Below are positions 1 to 9,837 of a stretch of 39,644 nt of DNA, piece by piece (within the stretch, counting starts at the first letter, position 1; every line of letters starts with the position of its first letter). The translations under genes were made by a program, and so were the position numbers. The notes beneath the pieces are model-generated. The model ran no database searches, was not told the DNA's origin, and saw only the letters and a program-made list of their open reading frames with translations. The DNA comes from Eubacteriaceae bacterium (GTDB taxonomy: Bacteria; Bacillota; Clostridia; Lachnospirales; Lachnospiraceae), in the NCBI GenBank assembly GCA_910575665.1, contig CAJTFB010000036.1, forward strand, positions 1 through 39,644, given 5' to 3'.

Positions 1-70
1 TATTATACCATATCCAGTGAGGAGTTATTAGTATTTTTGCAACAAAGAATGCTGTATTTATGCGGATTGT

Positions 71-87
71 GGCGTTTCGCAAACGCC
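71..87. repeat. Perfect 7-bp inverted repeat upstream of the DUF262 gene
   Basis: GGCGTTT and AAACGCC flank a CGC loop, about 35 bases before the first start codon. No T-tract follows on either strand, so it is not an intrinsic terminator. It could be an operator or a leader hairpin; nothing in the sequence decides between these. Confidence 0.4.
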
Positions 88-121
88 TATTACAAACTTA
101 TTATACGAGGAGGTATGAAAG

Positions 122-1567
122 ATGCGGCAGGCAGGATTGGAAAAGAATAAGAGAGAGTTCCACTCTACAAAATATTATGTAAATGCAGTAAAGAAAGAGA
201 CGGTGAGGACCGATCATCCCCAGCAGCGGGAATCGGGACAGTGGCCTACAGAATACCGTGACGGTCTGATTGGGACGGTTCTGAAAAATGAGGATATTCC
301 TTATATTGTCATTTGTGAGCAGGTGACAGAAAGAGGAGTGGATAATTATCTTATCGATGGTATTCAGCGGGTGACGACGATTTTTAATTACAGAGTAGGG
401 GCCTTTAAGTTGGGAAATAAATTGGAACACCCTCTTATTGAATATCAGGTCAACCGATTGGACGAGAAGGGAAAACCAATGCGGGATGAGAGCGGAAATC
501 TGATCCATGATATCATCGTATGCGATATCCGAGGGAAGGGATATAAGGATCTGCCAGAGGAATTACAGGAAGTTTTTGATGAATTTCAGTTAATGGAAGT
601 AAAGCATCTTAACTGTTCTGATGATCAAATCGGTTATCATCTAAGACGGTATAATCATGCAAAGAAAATGGGGGCGAGTCAGAATGGAATTACTTACTTG
701 GATAAGAATATCGCGATGCATGTAAAGAATATTACCTCCACTCATACCTTTTTTAAAGATTTAGGGAATTTTAAACCTGCAGAAAGAAACAACGATACCT
801 TGAACAGAGTGGTTCTAGAAAGTTTTATGGCAACATATTTTATGGATCGTTGGAAAAGTCCGCTGAAGGATATCTGTTTTTTCCTAAATGACAATCTGAA
901 AGAAGAAATGATTGCTACATTAAATCAGGAATTGGATTCCATCTCAGAGGTTATGAGACAGTCTGTGGCAGAAATGTTTACCTCGAAAAATTCATTTCTG
1001 TGGTTTGTGTCATATCATAAGTTTTGTGAGACAGGGATACCATCAGAACGGTTTATGGACTTTATGGAGGAATTTAAAACGAACCTTCATAGCAAAGAAT
1101 GGCATGGGAAAACCTTTGATGACATGAATAAGGTAAGTACAAAGAAAAAGAGCTGTATCATAGAAAAGCTGCAGCTGCTGGAGGACTTTATGCAAGAGTT
1201 TTTATTTTTGGCAGATGAGGAAAAGGAAAAAGTGGGCTTGTTAGACTTTATAAAAGAGAATGTAAAGAAAGAGGCTGTGCAGGAAGATCTCGCGCTCTAC
1301 CAGGATATGCTGGAAGATCTGATAATGGAGGTGAATAACGATACAAAGCTGCTGGACATAGAAAACAGAGCTTCTTTAATCGCTCTGGTAGGGTATGCCT
1401 GTGAGCAAGATATCGATGTGGACGAGTGGTTTGTCGAGTATTTTAAGACACATACTGTTTACAGGAAGGATCAAAAAAGTAATTTCAGATGTATGGCTAA
1501 AGATCTACAGAAGTTTATAAAAAAGGGGGAAAGGAATGGCAGAAAATCTATGGTTGAATACATATAG
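122..1567 (+). CDS. DUF262 (GmrSD/ParB-like) domain protein
   Basis: A 481-residue protein. The N-terminal third carries the DUF262 signature DGIQRVTT (family form DGQQRLTT), preceded by a region rich in charged residues. DUF262 is a ParB/Srx-like nucleotide-binding or nuclease fold, found in GmrSD-type restriction enzymes and many uncharacterised proteins. I see no C-terminal DUF1524 HNH motif, so this is not a complete GmrSD enzyme. The rest is mostly helical, charged and unrecognised. The start at 122 has GAGGAGG 8 bases upstream; the ATG at 115 is in another frame and too close to that site. It overlaps the next gene by 32 bases, which suggests co-expression. The role is unknown; a defence or mobile-element origin is possible but not shown. 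Confidence 0.8.
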   Translation: MRQAGLEKNKREFHSTKYYVNAVKKETVRTDHPQQRESGQWPTEYRDGLIGTVLKNEDIPYIVICEQVTERGVDNYLIDGIQRVTTIFNYRVGAFKLGNKLEHPLIEYQVNRLDEKGKPMRDESGNLIHDIIVCDIRGKGYKDLPEELQEVFDEFQLMEVKHLNCSDDQIGYHLRRYNHAKKMGASQNGITYLDKNIAMHVKNITSTHTFFKDLGNFKPAERNNDTLNRVVLESFMATYFMDRWKSPLKDICFFLNDNLKEEMIATLNQELDSISEVMRQSVAEMFTSKNSFLWFVSYHKFCETGIPSERFMDFMEEFKTNLHSKEWHGKTFDDMNKVSTKKKSCIIEKLQLLEDFMQEFLFLADEEKEKVGLLDFIKENVKKEAVQEDLALYQDMLEDLIMEVNNDTKLLDIENRASLIALVGYACEQDIDVDEWFVEYFKTHTVYRKDQKSNFRCMAKDLQKFIKKGERNGRKSMVEYI

Positions 1568-1874
1568 AATGATGGATACGAGCAGAGGGTATTTGGCAAA
1601 GTGTGGTTTTCGCTGGCATAGTGCTGTTACAGATCAGTATACTTCTAACTATATTTATTCATTTCCGCTGGTGAAATATAAAAAATATCCTTGTGTTATT
1701 TGTGAGATTGTTGTCACGAGAAATACTGGGGAAGCTATATGTAATGTGTACGACGGCAATCACAATCTCTATTTTCCGTTTTACACAGACTTCATTCTGT
1801 ACAGGAAACGGAAAGAAAGGATAAACCGAAGAATCAAGAAGGAGTTTAAAAGGCTGGGGATCATACGAGTGTAA
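1536..1874 (+). CDS. Hypothetical protein, partner of the DUF262 gene
   Basis: A 112-residue basic protein of no recognised family. It starts inside the 3' end of the DUF262 gene behind a GGGGGAAAGG ribosome site, so the two are probably translated together. The middle has an aromatic-rich stretch (YSFPLVKYKKYPCVICEIVV) and the C-terminus is a strongly basic helix (RKRKERINRRIKKEFKRLG). The last 31 codons are duplicated directly downstream. The second copy would end the protein as GIIQE rather than the present GIIRV, so the present terminus may not be the ancestral one. Confidence 0.65.
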   Translation: MAENLWLNTYRMMDTSRGYLAKCGFRWHSAVTDQYTSNYIYSFPLVKYKKYPCVICEIVVTRNTGEAICNVYDGNHNLYFPFYTDFILYRKRKERINRRIKKEFKRLGIIRV

Positions 1875-1977
1875 GGGGGCATATTTTTCCGTTTTACACA
1901 GACTTCGTTCTGTACAGGAAACGGAAAGAAAGGATAAACCGAAGAATCAAGAAGGAGTTTAAAAGGCTGGGGATCAT
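1772..1977 (+). repeat. Tandem duplication of the 3' end of the preceding ORF
   Basis: Bases 1772-1864 and 1885-1977 are two direct copies of about 93 bases offset by 113, differing by one base (A at 1794, G at 1907). The first is the coding tail of the 112-residue ORF; the second is an orphan tail still open to a stop just beyond 1980. The near identity points to a recent duplication. Confidence 0.9.
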
Positions 1978-2000
1978 CCAGGAATGAGATTTATGGACCT

Positions 2001-2044
2001 TGAAAAATAAAACAGACATCAATCGGAAAGATTTCCGATTGATG
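2001..2044 (-). terminator. Intrinsic terminator of the YHYH protein gene
   Basis: Read on the minus strand, a 12-bp stem (CATCAATCGGAA / TTCCGATTGATG, loop of 4) is followed by a T-rich tail. It begins about 17 bases past the stop codon of the minus-strand gene. The plus-strand side lacks a T-tract. Confidence 0.8.
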
Positions 2045-2060
2045 CCCCAGAGCACGATCC

Positions 2061-2447
2061 CTATTTATGTGCGATATTCATTTTCTTTAATAAGGTCTCG
2101 TTTATTTTTCCATTCACAGCGATACATTTTTTCTTCTGGTATTTACAGATCGCCGATTTGGTTTTGGTGTCGTATTTTCCAGTCTTACTGCATCTGTATC
2201 CTAATTTGTTGAGTTTCTTTTGAACCTTTTTAATGGTAGAGGTTCGATAGCATGTAGGACATTTTTTTGAAGCATAGGGGCATGCACCATCTTCATGCAG
2301 ATGTGCAGGATAACGGTGTCCCCCGCAGTTATAGTGGTATTTACTTGAATTTGTGTTGTTGTGGTGTCCATGTGCGGATGAAATGCTAAAAGGGGTCAAA
2401 AGGCCAATGCACAGGACCGCAGCCAGAATTTTTTTTCGATATTTCAT
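2061..2447 (-). CDS. Secreted YHYH-domain / peptidoglycan-binding-like protein
   Basis: A 128-residue exported protein. Residues 1-24 form a signal peptide (MKYRKKILAAVLCIGLLTPF, then a small-residue site before AHGHH). The mature N-terminus holds a YHYNCGGH motif and a Cys/His-rich segment (HLHEDGACPYASKKCPTC) like the YHYH domain seen beside SH3 and peptidoglycan-binding modules. Residues about 75-125 resemble a PG_binding_1 unit (IKKVQKKLNKLGY...GKYDTKTKSAICKYQ). The start at 2447 has GGAGG 8 bases upstream; an upstream in-frame ATG lacks this and would spoil the signal peptide. A wall-associated role is inferred from the domains only. Confidence 0.75.
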   Translation of the reverse strand: MKYRKKILAAVLCIGLLTPFSISSAHGHHNNTNSSKYHYNCGGHRYPAHLHEDGACPYASKKCPTCYRTSTIKKVQKKLNKLGYRCSKTGKYDTKTKSAICKYQKKKCIAVNGKINETLLKKMNIAHK

Positions 2448-2546
2448 AAAAGATACCTCCTTAATATAGAATTGTATGACCTTTTTCATCATTATACCAC
2501 GCAAAAAAGGCATTAGCAACAAGGTGACAGGATTTCAATCGTAACC

Positions 2547-2575
2547 TTGACAATCGTTTTTTTCTTCTTTATAAT
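2547..2575 (+). promoter_or_regulatory. SigA-type promoter for the Big2 protein gene
   Basis: TTGACA (2547-2552) and TATAAT (2570-2575) have a 17-base spacer, a consensus match. The implied leader is about 185 bases. I looked in it for a known riboswitch and saw none. Confidence 0.75.
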
Positions 2576-2768
2576 TAGTTTATCTATCTGTATGTATTCT
2601 GTCAGAAAGAAGGGCGGCCAGGAAGATTCTGGTGTTTTTTTGACACAATATTCTGGTAATCTAACCTTCATAACAAGTCGATATATATAGTTAGAAGAAG
2701 TAAAGATTTTTTCGCCGGAAGCCATGTCTGAAGGCATTCAAGTTTATTTAGAAAAAGGGGCATTTCAC

Positions 2769-5700
2769 ATGAAAAAAGCAAGATTTTCAAAGAAAAGAAT
2801 GAAATTTGGGTATTTGGCGCTGCTTGTTGTGCTCATGGTGGTGGGCATTTGCGGTTCCTTGGGGTACCGTTCCGAAGCGGTGGAGGGGCTGTATTTGACC
2901 TGCGACGGCTTCGAGATGAGTGCCCAGAACGCGTATCAGATGAAGAGCCGGGAGATCACGCTGGTACTCGGTGATGAAAGAAATCCAATTTATGCGGATT
3001 CTAACCTGTATGAGATAACATGGAGTATTGAGACGGGAAATGACATTGCAGAGATTCAGAAAAGCCCAACCAGTCCGATCTATGGAATTGTAAGAGCGAA
3101 ATCGCCAGGTGAGGTGACGGTACTTGCTACAGTTGTCAATAAAGCCGGTGGCGGACAAGGCGCTGTGATCGGTAGTGTGTCCTGTAAAATCCAGGTTGTA
3201 TTTGCCGTGGATACTTCTAAAAACGACAATGTGTTTAAGAAACCATATCCAGATTCTGAGGACAAGGCGATTTTCTTACGGACGACGGATAACCCAGTGG
3301 CATTGACTCTGAACTATGGTGAGGCGAAATCTGACAACGTTCAGTGGACCTCAGCTAACGAAGAAGTGGCAAAGGTATCGAATTCTGGAGATGATAAGGG
3401 TACTGTAACACCGACGGGAGCCGGCAGGACGAAGATCACGGCTACTTATACGCCGAAGGATAGTCCTAACATTACATATTCTGCAACGATTGATGTATAC
3501 GTCTATCCGGGGATCAGTCAGACCGATTCTGGATATGACAAGATAAAAGAGATGAAGATGAACAGCGGTGGCATTATCTACACCGATGCGAAGTTTACCA
3601 GCAATATTGAGGCGATTCAGCAGAAGATGGACTGGGTTATCAAACAAGACGATGGCAGTGGAGGAGAGCGGACGATCGCTAACTCTCTTGGAATTACCTC
3701 AGATCTGATCAAGATCAGTGCCGTTTCCAGCCGTTCTAACCAGCTGAAGGCGGAAGGAAGAGCCGGTAAATATTATGTGTATTTCTATCCAAAGGGTGCT
3801 TACGAGAGTGAGAGCAGATACATCGATAAGGATATCTATGCGCCTACGGTACTGACGCTGTATCTCTATGCGTCCCCGAACGATTATTCGGATACGATTC
3901 CGATCGGAGGTACTTTTGATATCGCAGATGCATTTAACTTTTCTGCGGAAGAATTTATTCAGTATTTTGATGTGACACCGTTGGATTTTGATCCTTATGC
4001 CACATATGATAGAACAACGGGTATCATAACTGCTGTTTCAAAAAGAGAAAATACTACTACCACTGTGAATGCAGAGGTTAAGGTGAAAGCAGCTTATGAG
4101 AATTATATCCGCTCGCTGCTTCCAGGAGGAAGTACGGCTCTGGATAAGGGGAAATTTAACATCAAAATTACGATTGCAGATGTATTCCGGTTAAGCCAGA
4201 ATTATGTGACCATGTATAATAACAGTACACTGAATCTTGGCGCCTTCTTTAATGATAAGAAGGTTCTGGATGTGGAGTGGAGTTCCAGCGATGACAGTTA
4301 TGTGGAAGTAGATCAAAATGGAAATATCACCTCCAAGCGAATTACCCAGGATGATATTATTATCACCGCAAGATATACGAGTGGCTCCAGTAGCTTTACG
4401 GCGAACTGTCGTGTCAGTGTTGTGGAGACGCCAGGAAACTTTGATATTGATCCGGCGGAAGCAAAGCTGAACGTGGGAGAGAGTATCGTCGTGAAGGTGA
4501 AAGGAAATCCTGCGGTTTCTGAGGTGCCAAAAACCTGGTGGGACTGGGATGAGAGATATCTGAATGTGGAGATTGAGTCCGATGGACAGACGGCTACGGT
4601 GACGGCGAAGGAAGTGCCAGGAGATGGTTCTACTACCGAGCTGATCTTTAAAAATCCGAATATTGTGAGTCAGGGTGTGAGATGTAAGTTTACCATAGTA
4701 GCGCCATATGAGGAAATTAAACTTTCCGACAGTACTTTGAAATTGAAAAAAGATGCTACTTATCAGCTGAAATATACGTATGCTCCGAAAAATGTGACAG
4801 ACAAGGAACTTGAGTGGACCTCTCTGGATACGAATGTTCTGACGGTGGATGAGTACGGTTATATTACGGCGAAGAATCCAGGTACGACGATGGTTATGGT
4901 ATCACCTAAGTACAATCCGAACAAGGTCTATGCACAGTGTATGGTGACAGTAGTTGCAAAGTGCGAAGAAATTACTTTGACACCAGAGGAGATCGTCCTG
5001 AATGTAGGAGATACGAAATATGTCAATATTGCATTAGAACCACTGGGATGCGATCCAGAATTGAATTTTGAGGTGAGTAACGAAGAGATTTTAGATTATG
5101 AATATAAGCCGGATAACCGTATTATCGATATTACTGGTAAAAAGCCCGGAAAGACTACGATCAATGTAAGAGCGGATGATGCTACCAGAAAAGAGATCAC
5201 TGTGATGGTATTACAGCCATGTAGCAATCTGGAGTTTTCACCGAACAATTATGAGATGATCGCAGGGGAGACCTATACGCCGACGCTGAAAAAGACACCA
5301 GAGGATACTACAGATATCATCACCTGGAGCTCTTACAATTCGGAAGTGGCAGATGTGGATGAAAATGGAGTTATCACAGCCAAAAAAACAGGTGTTACCT
5401 TTATTCAGGCAACGTCTTCCTCTGGACGAGTGGCAGTGATCCAGATTTCTGTAAAAGAAGGTCTCACGGCGGTGACATTAAAACCAGAGAATGCCGAGAT
5501 CGAGGTTGGAGAGAGCATTACGTTGAATCCTGATTTTCAGCCAGTTGTAGCATATGATAAGACCATGGACTGGAGTATATCTGATCCCTCCATTGCCAAG
5601 ATTGAAAAGGTTGGGGAATCGGCTGTCAAGGTGACGGGGTTGAAGGGCGGAATGGCTCTTGTCAAAGGTGTAGCCAAGGATGGCGGTTATGTGGTGAGTT

Positions 5701-6692
5701 GTCTCATCACTGTGACAGAAAAAGCAACTTCTGTCACGGTTTCACCTACATCGAAGTTTTTACAAAAAGGTAAATCATTTACGATTAAAGCTACTGTTAC
5801 TTCTGAGACAGCGACCGATAAGTCAGTGAAATGGACCACTTCCAAGAAAAAGGTAGCTACTGTTAACTCGAAGGGACAGGTAAAAGGAAAAAAATTTGGA
5901 ACTGCGTATATTACGGCGACAGCAAAAGATGGTTCTGGGGCTTCTGCTACCTGTAAAGTACAGGTAATACGTAAGGTGTCCAAGATCACATTGAATAAGT
6001 ACACAGCGAAACTGTTGGTAGGAAATACGCTGAAACTGAAAGCTAAGATAACGCCGAAGAATGCTTCGATCAAGGGAGTGGCGTGGAGTTCCAGTGACAA
6101 TAGTGTTGCAACCGTAGATTCTTCTGGACGGATACACGGAATTGCTCCTGGGCTTGTAAAAATCCGGGCGAAGGCAAAGGATGGCTCTGGTAAGTCAGCC
6201 GTATGTCTTGTGACAGTGTCTGAGCCAATACCTGCCACGGGAGTAGATGTGGAGAACAATGATATCATTGTGGCTAAGGGACGACAGATCCAGTCTGGCA
6301 TTCGGAAAGCGCCTCTGAACTCTACGGATAAGATTAAATATTATTCTGATAACCGCAAGGTGGCCAGAATTAATAAGCGTGGCAAGATCTATGCCAATCG
6401 TGTTGGTCAGGCAACCGTATATGGGGAGACCTCCAATGGTCAGGTTGGGTATGCCGATGTACTTGTTGTTACCATGAACCGTAAAAAGCTTGCTTTCCGT
6501 CAATATGATACGGAGACACTCCGGGTAGATGAGATCAATAAGGGAGTAACCTGGTATTCTAAGAATCCTCTTATCGCTTCGGTAGATGATTCTGGTAAAG
6601 TGACCGGAAGACGCAGAGGTGTCACAAGAATATATGCAAAGGTACGTGGTCTCAGATTGTCATGTAAAGTTACGGTGCTGGGAATTAACTAG
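2769..6692 (+). CDS. Large secreted protein with multiple Big2 Ig-like domains
   Basis: A 1307-residue protein. A basic N-terminus and one hydrophobic segment (about residues 13-32) look like a signal peptide or membrane anchor. The rest is a chain of bacterial Ig-like (Big2) modules with the recurring pattern W-[ST]-S-x(4)-VAxV-[DN]-x2-G-x-[IV]-T/G-x4-G-x-[AT]. Clear copies begin near residues 191, 502, 681, 850, 933, 1020, 1105, 1189 and 1260, with more divergent ones between. No LPXTG sorting signal or catalytic domain is seen. Such proteins are usually cell-surface scaffolds or adhesins; the ligand is unknown. The start at 2769 has AAAAGGGG 8 bases upstream and places the signal sequence at the N-terminus. 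recN follows after 11 bases, so read-through is likely. Confidence 0.88.
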   Translation: MKKARFSKKRMKFGYLALLVVLMVVGICGSLGYRSEAVEGLYLTCDGFEMSAQNAYQMKSREITLVLGDERNPIYADSNLYEITWSIETGNDIAEIQKSPTSPIYGIVRAKSPGEVTVLATVVNKAGGGQGAVIGSVSCKIQVVFAVDTSKNDNVFKKPYPDSEDKAIFLRTTDNPVALTLNYGEAKSDNVQWTSANEEVAKVSNSGDDKGTVTPTGAGRTKITATYTPKDSPNITYSATIDVYVYPGISQTDSGYDKIKEMKMNSGGIIYTDAKFTSNIEAIQQKMDWVIKQDDGSGGERTIANSLGITSDLIKISAVSSRSNQLKAEGRAGKYYVYFYPKGAYESESRYIDKDIYAPTVLTLYLYASPNDYSDTIPIGGTFDIADAFNFSAEEFIQYFDVTPLDFDPYATYDRTTGIITAVSKRENTTTTVNAEVKVKAAYENYIRSLLPGGSTALDKGKFNIKITIADVFRLSQNYVTMYNNSTLNLGAFFNDKKVLDVEWSSSDDSYVEVDQNGNITSKRITQDDIIITARYTSGSSSFTANCRVSVVETPGNFDIDPAEAKLNVGESIVVKVKGNPAVSEVPKTWWDWDERYLNVEIESDGQTATVTAKEVPGDGSTTELIFKNPNIVSQGVRCKFTIVAPYEEIKLSDSTLKLKKDATYQLKYTYAPKNVTDKELEWTSLDTNVLTVDEYGYITAKNPGTTMVMVSPKYNPNKVYAQCMVTVVAKCEEITLTPEEIVLNVGDTKYVNIALEPLGCDPELNFEVSNEEILDYEYKPDNRIIDITGKKPGKTTINVRADDATRKEITVMVLQPCSNLEFSPNNYEMIAGETYTPTLKKTPEDTTDIITWSSYNSEVADVDENGVITAKKTGVTFIQATSSSGRVAVIQISVKEGLTAVTLKPENAEIEVGESITLNPDFQPVVAYDKTMDWSISDPSIAKIEKVGESAVKVTGLKGGMALVKGVAKDGGYVVSCLITVTEKATSVTVSPTSKFLQKGKSFTIKATVTSETATDKSVKWTTSKKKVATVNSKGQVKGKKFGTAYITATAKDGSGASATCKVQVIRKVSKITLNKYTAKLLVGNTLKLKAKITPKNASIKGVAWSSSDNSVATVDSSGRIHGIAPGLVKIRAKAKDGSGKSAVCLVTVSEPIPATGVDVENNDIIVAKGRQIQSGIRKAPLNSTDKIKYYSDNRKVARINKRGKIYANRVGQATVYGETSNGQVGYADVLVVTMNRKKLAFRQYDTETLRVDEINKGVTWYSKNPLIASVDDSGKVTGRRRGVTRIYAKVRGLRLSCKVTVLGIN

Positions 6693-6703
6693 GGGGAGAA
6701 GTA

Positions 6704-8392
6704 TTGTTAGCAAATTTGCATGTTAAAAATTTTGCGATTATTGATGAAATTGATGTTGATTTTGGGAGACATCTGAACATTTTGACTGGCGAGACCGGGG
6801 CAGGGAAATCCATCGTGGTAGGATCTATCGGGATTGCCCTGGGAGCCAGAGTCTCCTCTGAGATCATAGGGAATCACGGAGACTATGCAGTGGTGGAGCT
6901 TATCTTTCAGATTGATGATGAGGATACTCTCCAGGCACTGCGGGCTCTGGATATCGAGACCGAAGAAGGGCAACTGGTAGTGTCTAGAAAGATTACTGGC
7001 AGCAGGAGCATTAATCGGATCAATGGAGAGAGTGTATCTGTCAGTATGATACGAAAAGTGGCTGGGCTCTGCATGGACATTCATGGTCAGCATGAGCACC
7101 AGTCTCTTCTCCATAAAGAATATCATTTGTCAGTGGTGGACCGTTTTGCTGGTAGTGAGGTAGAGGACCTGAAATCAAAGATGGCAGGATATTATAAAGA
7201 GTACCGGGAATTGCTTCATGAATTGGAAAATGAGAATATTTCTGCTGAGGAGCGGACCCGGGAATTATCATTCCTGGAGTTTGAAAAAAAGGAAATTGAA
7301 GAGACTAAGCTTATTCCCGGCGAGGAGGACAAGCTGGAGGAACAGGTCAGAAAACTTTCCAATGCTTCTTCTATCGTTGAGGCATTGGGAAAAGTCTATG
7401 CCTGTACCGGGGATGGTCATGGCGGTAGTGCAGACGGCATCAGTCAGGCGTTGAGACAGTTAGGCGGTGTTTCCTCCATGGATGAGAAGTTGACTTCTAT
7501 GGAATCGGAATTGATGGATATCGAAAATCTCCTTTCTGATTTTAATCGGGAAATCTCAGAATATATGGACGGATTTGTTTTTAATGAGGCAGAACTGCAC
7601 CAAATGGAAGCCAGATTGGATCAGATCCGCAATTGTCAGGCAAAATACGGTAAAAGCTATGAGGACATCATGTCCTATCTCCATGAGATCACGGCGAAGA
7701 TCAGACGTCTCTGTGACTACGAGGATTATCAGAAAGAGTGTTTGCACAAAAAAGAAGCGTTGGAAGGTAAAATGTCTACACTGGGCAGTAAACTAACAAA
7801 ACTTCGTAAGACTGCTGGGAAAAAACTGGAAAAGAAGATTACCAGTGCACTGGAGGAATTGAATTTTGAGAAGCCAAAGTTTTCTGTAAATATTGCTCCT
7901 CTGGAGGGTTATACCGCCGAGGGAAGAGATGATGTGGAATTTTTGATATCCACCAATCCAGGGGCAGAATTGTATCCATTGGGAAAAGTGGCATCCGGTG
8001 GTGAGCTGTCCCGCGTAATGCTAGCAGTTAAGTCTGTTTTTGCTGATGTGGATCGTATTGAGACTTTGATTTTCGATGAGATTGATGTGGGGATCAGTGG
8101 GAGAACTGCCCAGAAGGTTTCCGAGAAAATGTCGATCCTTGGAAAAGAACATCAGATCATATGTATTACACATCTCGCTCAGATTGCCGCCATGGCGGAT
8201 ACTCATTTTGTTATTGAGAAGCTTGTATCAGGGGATATGACACGGACGAACATCCGTCCCCTTACAGAAACCGAATCAGAAGAAGAATTGGCGCGTATTC
8301 TCGGCGGAGTTGAGATTACGGATGCTGTGCGCACCAATGCCAAAGAGATGAAGCAGCTTGCCAAACGTCAAAAGGACTATGCTGTTGTTTGA
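6704..8392 (+). CDS. recN: DNA repair protein RecN
   Basis: A 562-residue SMC-like ATPase of double-strand break repair. The N-terminus has the Walker A loop GETGAGKS and the typical opening LHVKNFAIIDEI; the middle (about 150-370) is coiled coil; the C-terminus carries the ABC signature ASGGELSRVMLA, the Walker B-like LIFDEIDVGISG and the H-loop ITHLAQIAA. Length matches the family. The start is TTG at 6704 behind AGGGGGAG. Its place just before spoIVB is the usual clostridial and bacillar order. Confidence 0.97.
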   Translation: MLANLHVKNFAIIDEIDVDFGRHLNILTGETGAGKSIVVGSIGIALGARVSSEIIGNHGDYAVVELIFQIDDEDTLQALRALDIETEEGQLVVSRKITGSRSINRINGESVSVSMIRKVAGLCMDIHGQHEHQSLLHKEYHLSVVDRFAGSEVEDLKSKMAGYYKEYRELLHELENENISAEERTRELSFLEFEKKEIEETKLIPGEEDKLEEQVRKLSNASSIVEALGKVYACTGDGHGGSADGISQALRQLGGVSSMDEKLTSMESELMDIENLLSDFNREISEYMDGFVFNEAELHQMEARLDQIRNCQAKYGKSYEDIMSYLHEITAKIRRLCDYEDYQKECLHKKEALEGKMSTLGSKLTKLRKTAGKKLEKKITSALEELNFEKPKFSVNIAPLEGYTAEGRDDVEFLISTNPGAELYPLGKVASGGELSRVMLAVKSVFADVDRIETLIFDEIDVGISGRTAQKVSEKMSILGKEHQIICITHLAQIAAMADTHFVIEKLVSGDMTRTNIRPLTETESEEELARILGGVEITDAVRTNAKEMKQLAKRQKDYAVV

Positions 8393-8492
8393 TTGTGTAA
8401 AAGGTGTGGACAAAAAATTGATAAAATACTTATTTATGGTAATACTTTCATTGTATGACAGAAGAATGTTTGGATGATATGGAGGGATTACC

Positions 8493-9725
8493 ATGAAAAG
8501 AAAATATCGGAGGCTGCTTTTCAGCGTTCTTGCTTTGGATATTCTACTTATCGGCTGGCTATCAATTCAATCTGTGTCCAGTCAGATTCCAGATACAATG
8601 TGGACTTATATAGGGAAAGAAGAAGAACTTTTTTCCGGGCTCCCGGCAAAGGCGGAGAAAGAAGATTCTGTGGAAGCACTCAATCTAACGGGAGACAGTG
8701 GGGGAACTACGTTGAAATCCCAAGCCAAGGGGAATTACAGCGTGGATATTCGATTGTTCGGCCTCTTTCATTTGAAGACAGTTGAGGTCAAGGTGATGGA
8801 CCCAATGCATCTTGCACCATCTGGAGAACCCATAGGAATATATGTGGAGACAAACGGGTTGTTGGTGCTCGCCACCACAAGTGTAGAAGGAAAAGATGGC
8901 CTTGTATATGAGCCTGCAGCTAATATCATCCAAAAAGGTGATTATATTCTTAAAATGAATGGCAAACCAGTGAAGACCATCAAGGAATTTAATGCTACCG
9001 TTCAGAGAAATAAAGGTGAGAAAATTCGGATTCGGATTCGCAGAAATGGCAGAGAGACGGATGTGGCGTTGAAGCCAGTTCAGGTTAGAGATGGCAGCTG
9101 CAAATTGGGAATTTGGGTGAGAGAGGATACCCAGGGGATCGGAACAATGACGTATGTTACCAAGAATGGTGGTTTTGGAGCGTTGGGTCACGGGATTACC
9201 GATGCCGATACGGGAACACTGATGAACCTGGGAGGTGGCGAGCTTTTTAATACGGAAATATTGGACATCACCCAGGGTAAACGAGGAACGCCAGGAGAGC
9301 TGGAAGGCTATATTAATATGGTGGCGGATAACTGCATTGGTTTGATAAAGAAAAATACTAACCTCGGTATTTTCGGGCAATTGTCTGAGGACTATAGGGA
9401 TTGGAAAAAGCTTGATTTTATGCCGGTAGGACTTAAACAAGATGTGAAAAAGTCAAAAGCATGGATTATCAGTGATGTCGAGGGAAATCGAAAAAGATAT
9501 GAGATCGAGATAGAAGAGATCAATATCAACAGCAAAGATAATAAAGGAATGGTAATACGAGTAACGGATTCAAATTTGTTAAAAATAACTGGCGGTATCG
9601 TACAAGGGATGTCTGGATCACCTGTGATCCAGGATGGAAAGATCATCGGAGCGGTCACGCATGTGTTGGTGGATGATCCCACCCGTGGCTACGCTGCATT
9701 CATCGAAAACATGTTATCCCAATGA
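8493..9725 (+). CDS. spoIVB: SpoIVB serine peptidase (S55)
   Basis: A 410-residue sporulation protease. In Bacillus the forespore secretes it to cleave SpoIVFA, which activates processing of pro-sigma-K. Residues about 8-28 are a membrane anchor; about 100-195 hold a PDZ domain (GLLVLATTSVEG...GDYILKMNGKPV); the rest is the S55 peptidase with His233 in GHGITD, Ser376 in GMSGSP, and a likely Asp near 359. These spacings match B. subtilis SpoIVB. The start has GGAGGG upstream. A strong terminator follows and spo0A is not next, unlike in many relatives. Confidence 0.96.
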   Translation: MKRKYRRLLFSVLALDILLIGWLSIQSVSSQIPDTMWTYIGKEEELFSGLPAKAEKEDSVEALNLTGDSGGTTLKSQAKGNYSVDIRLFGLFHLKTVEVKVMDPMHLAPSGEPIGIYVETNGLLVLATTSVEGKDGLVYEPAANIIQKGDYILKMNGKPVKTIKEFNATVQRNKGEKIRIRIRRNGRETDVALKPVQVRDGSCKLGIWVREDTQGIGTMTYVTKNGGFGALGHGITDADTGTLMNLGGGELFNTEILDITQGKRGTPGELEGYINMVADNCIGLIKKNTNLGIFGQLSEDYRDWKKLDFMPVGLKQDVKKSKAWIISDVEGNRKRYEIEIEEININSKDNKGMVIRVTDSNLLKITGGIVQGMSGSPVIQDGKIIGAVTHVLVDDPTRGYAAFIENMLSQ

Positions 9726-9746
9726 GCCATGCAGTAATCAGAAAAA

Positions 9747-9788
9747 TGCCCTTGAGTGAGCTTGCTCACTGACAAGGGCACTTTTTTT
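9747..9788 (+). terminator. Intrinsic terminator after spoIVB
   Basis: A long GC-rich stem (TGCCCTTG...CAAGGGCA with an inner GTGAGC/GCTCAC arm) is followed by seven T residues. It closes the recN-spoIVB unit. Confidence 0.9.
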
Positions 9789-9837
9789 GATTAATATTTG
9801 GCGAAGCCAAACATGAGCGAAACGAAGTGGAGCGAAT

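Noticed and set aside
122-1874. Complete GmrSD-type restriction system
   Set aside because: DUF262 is present but no DUF1524 HNH nuclease domain was found in either ORF.
2576-2768. Cyclic di-GMP or other riboswitch in the long leader of the Big2 gene
   Set aside because: No conserved aptamer segments could be recognised; only an AT-rich leader is seen.
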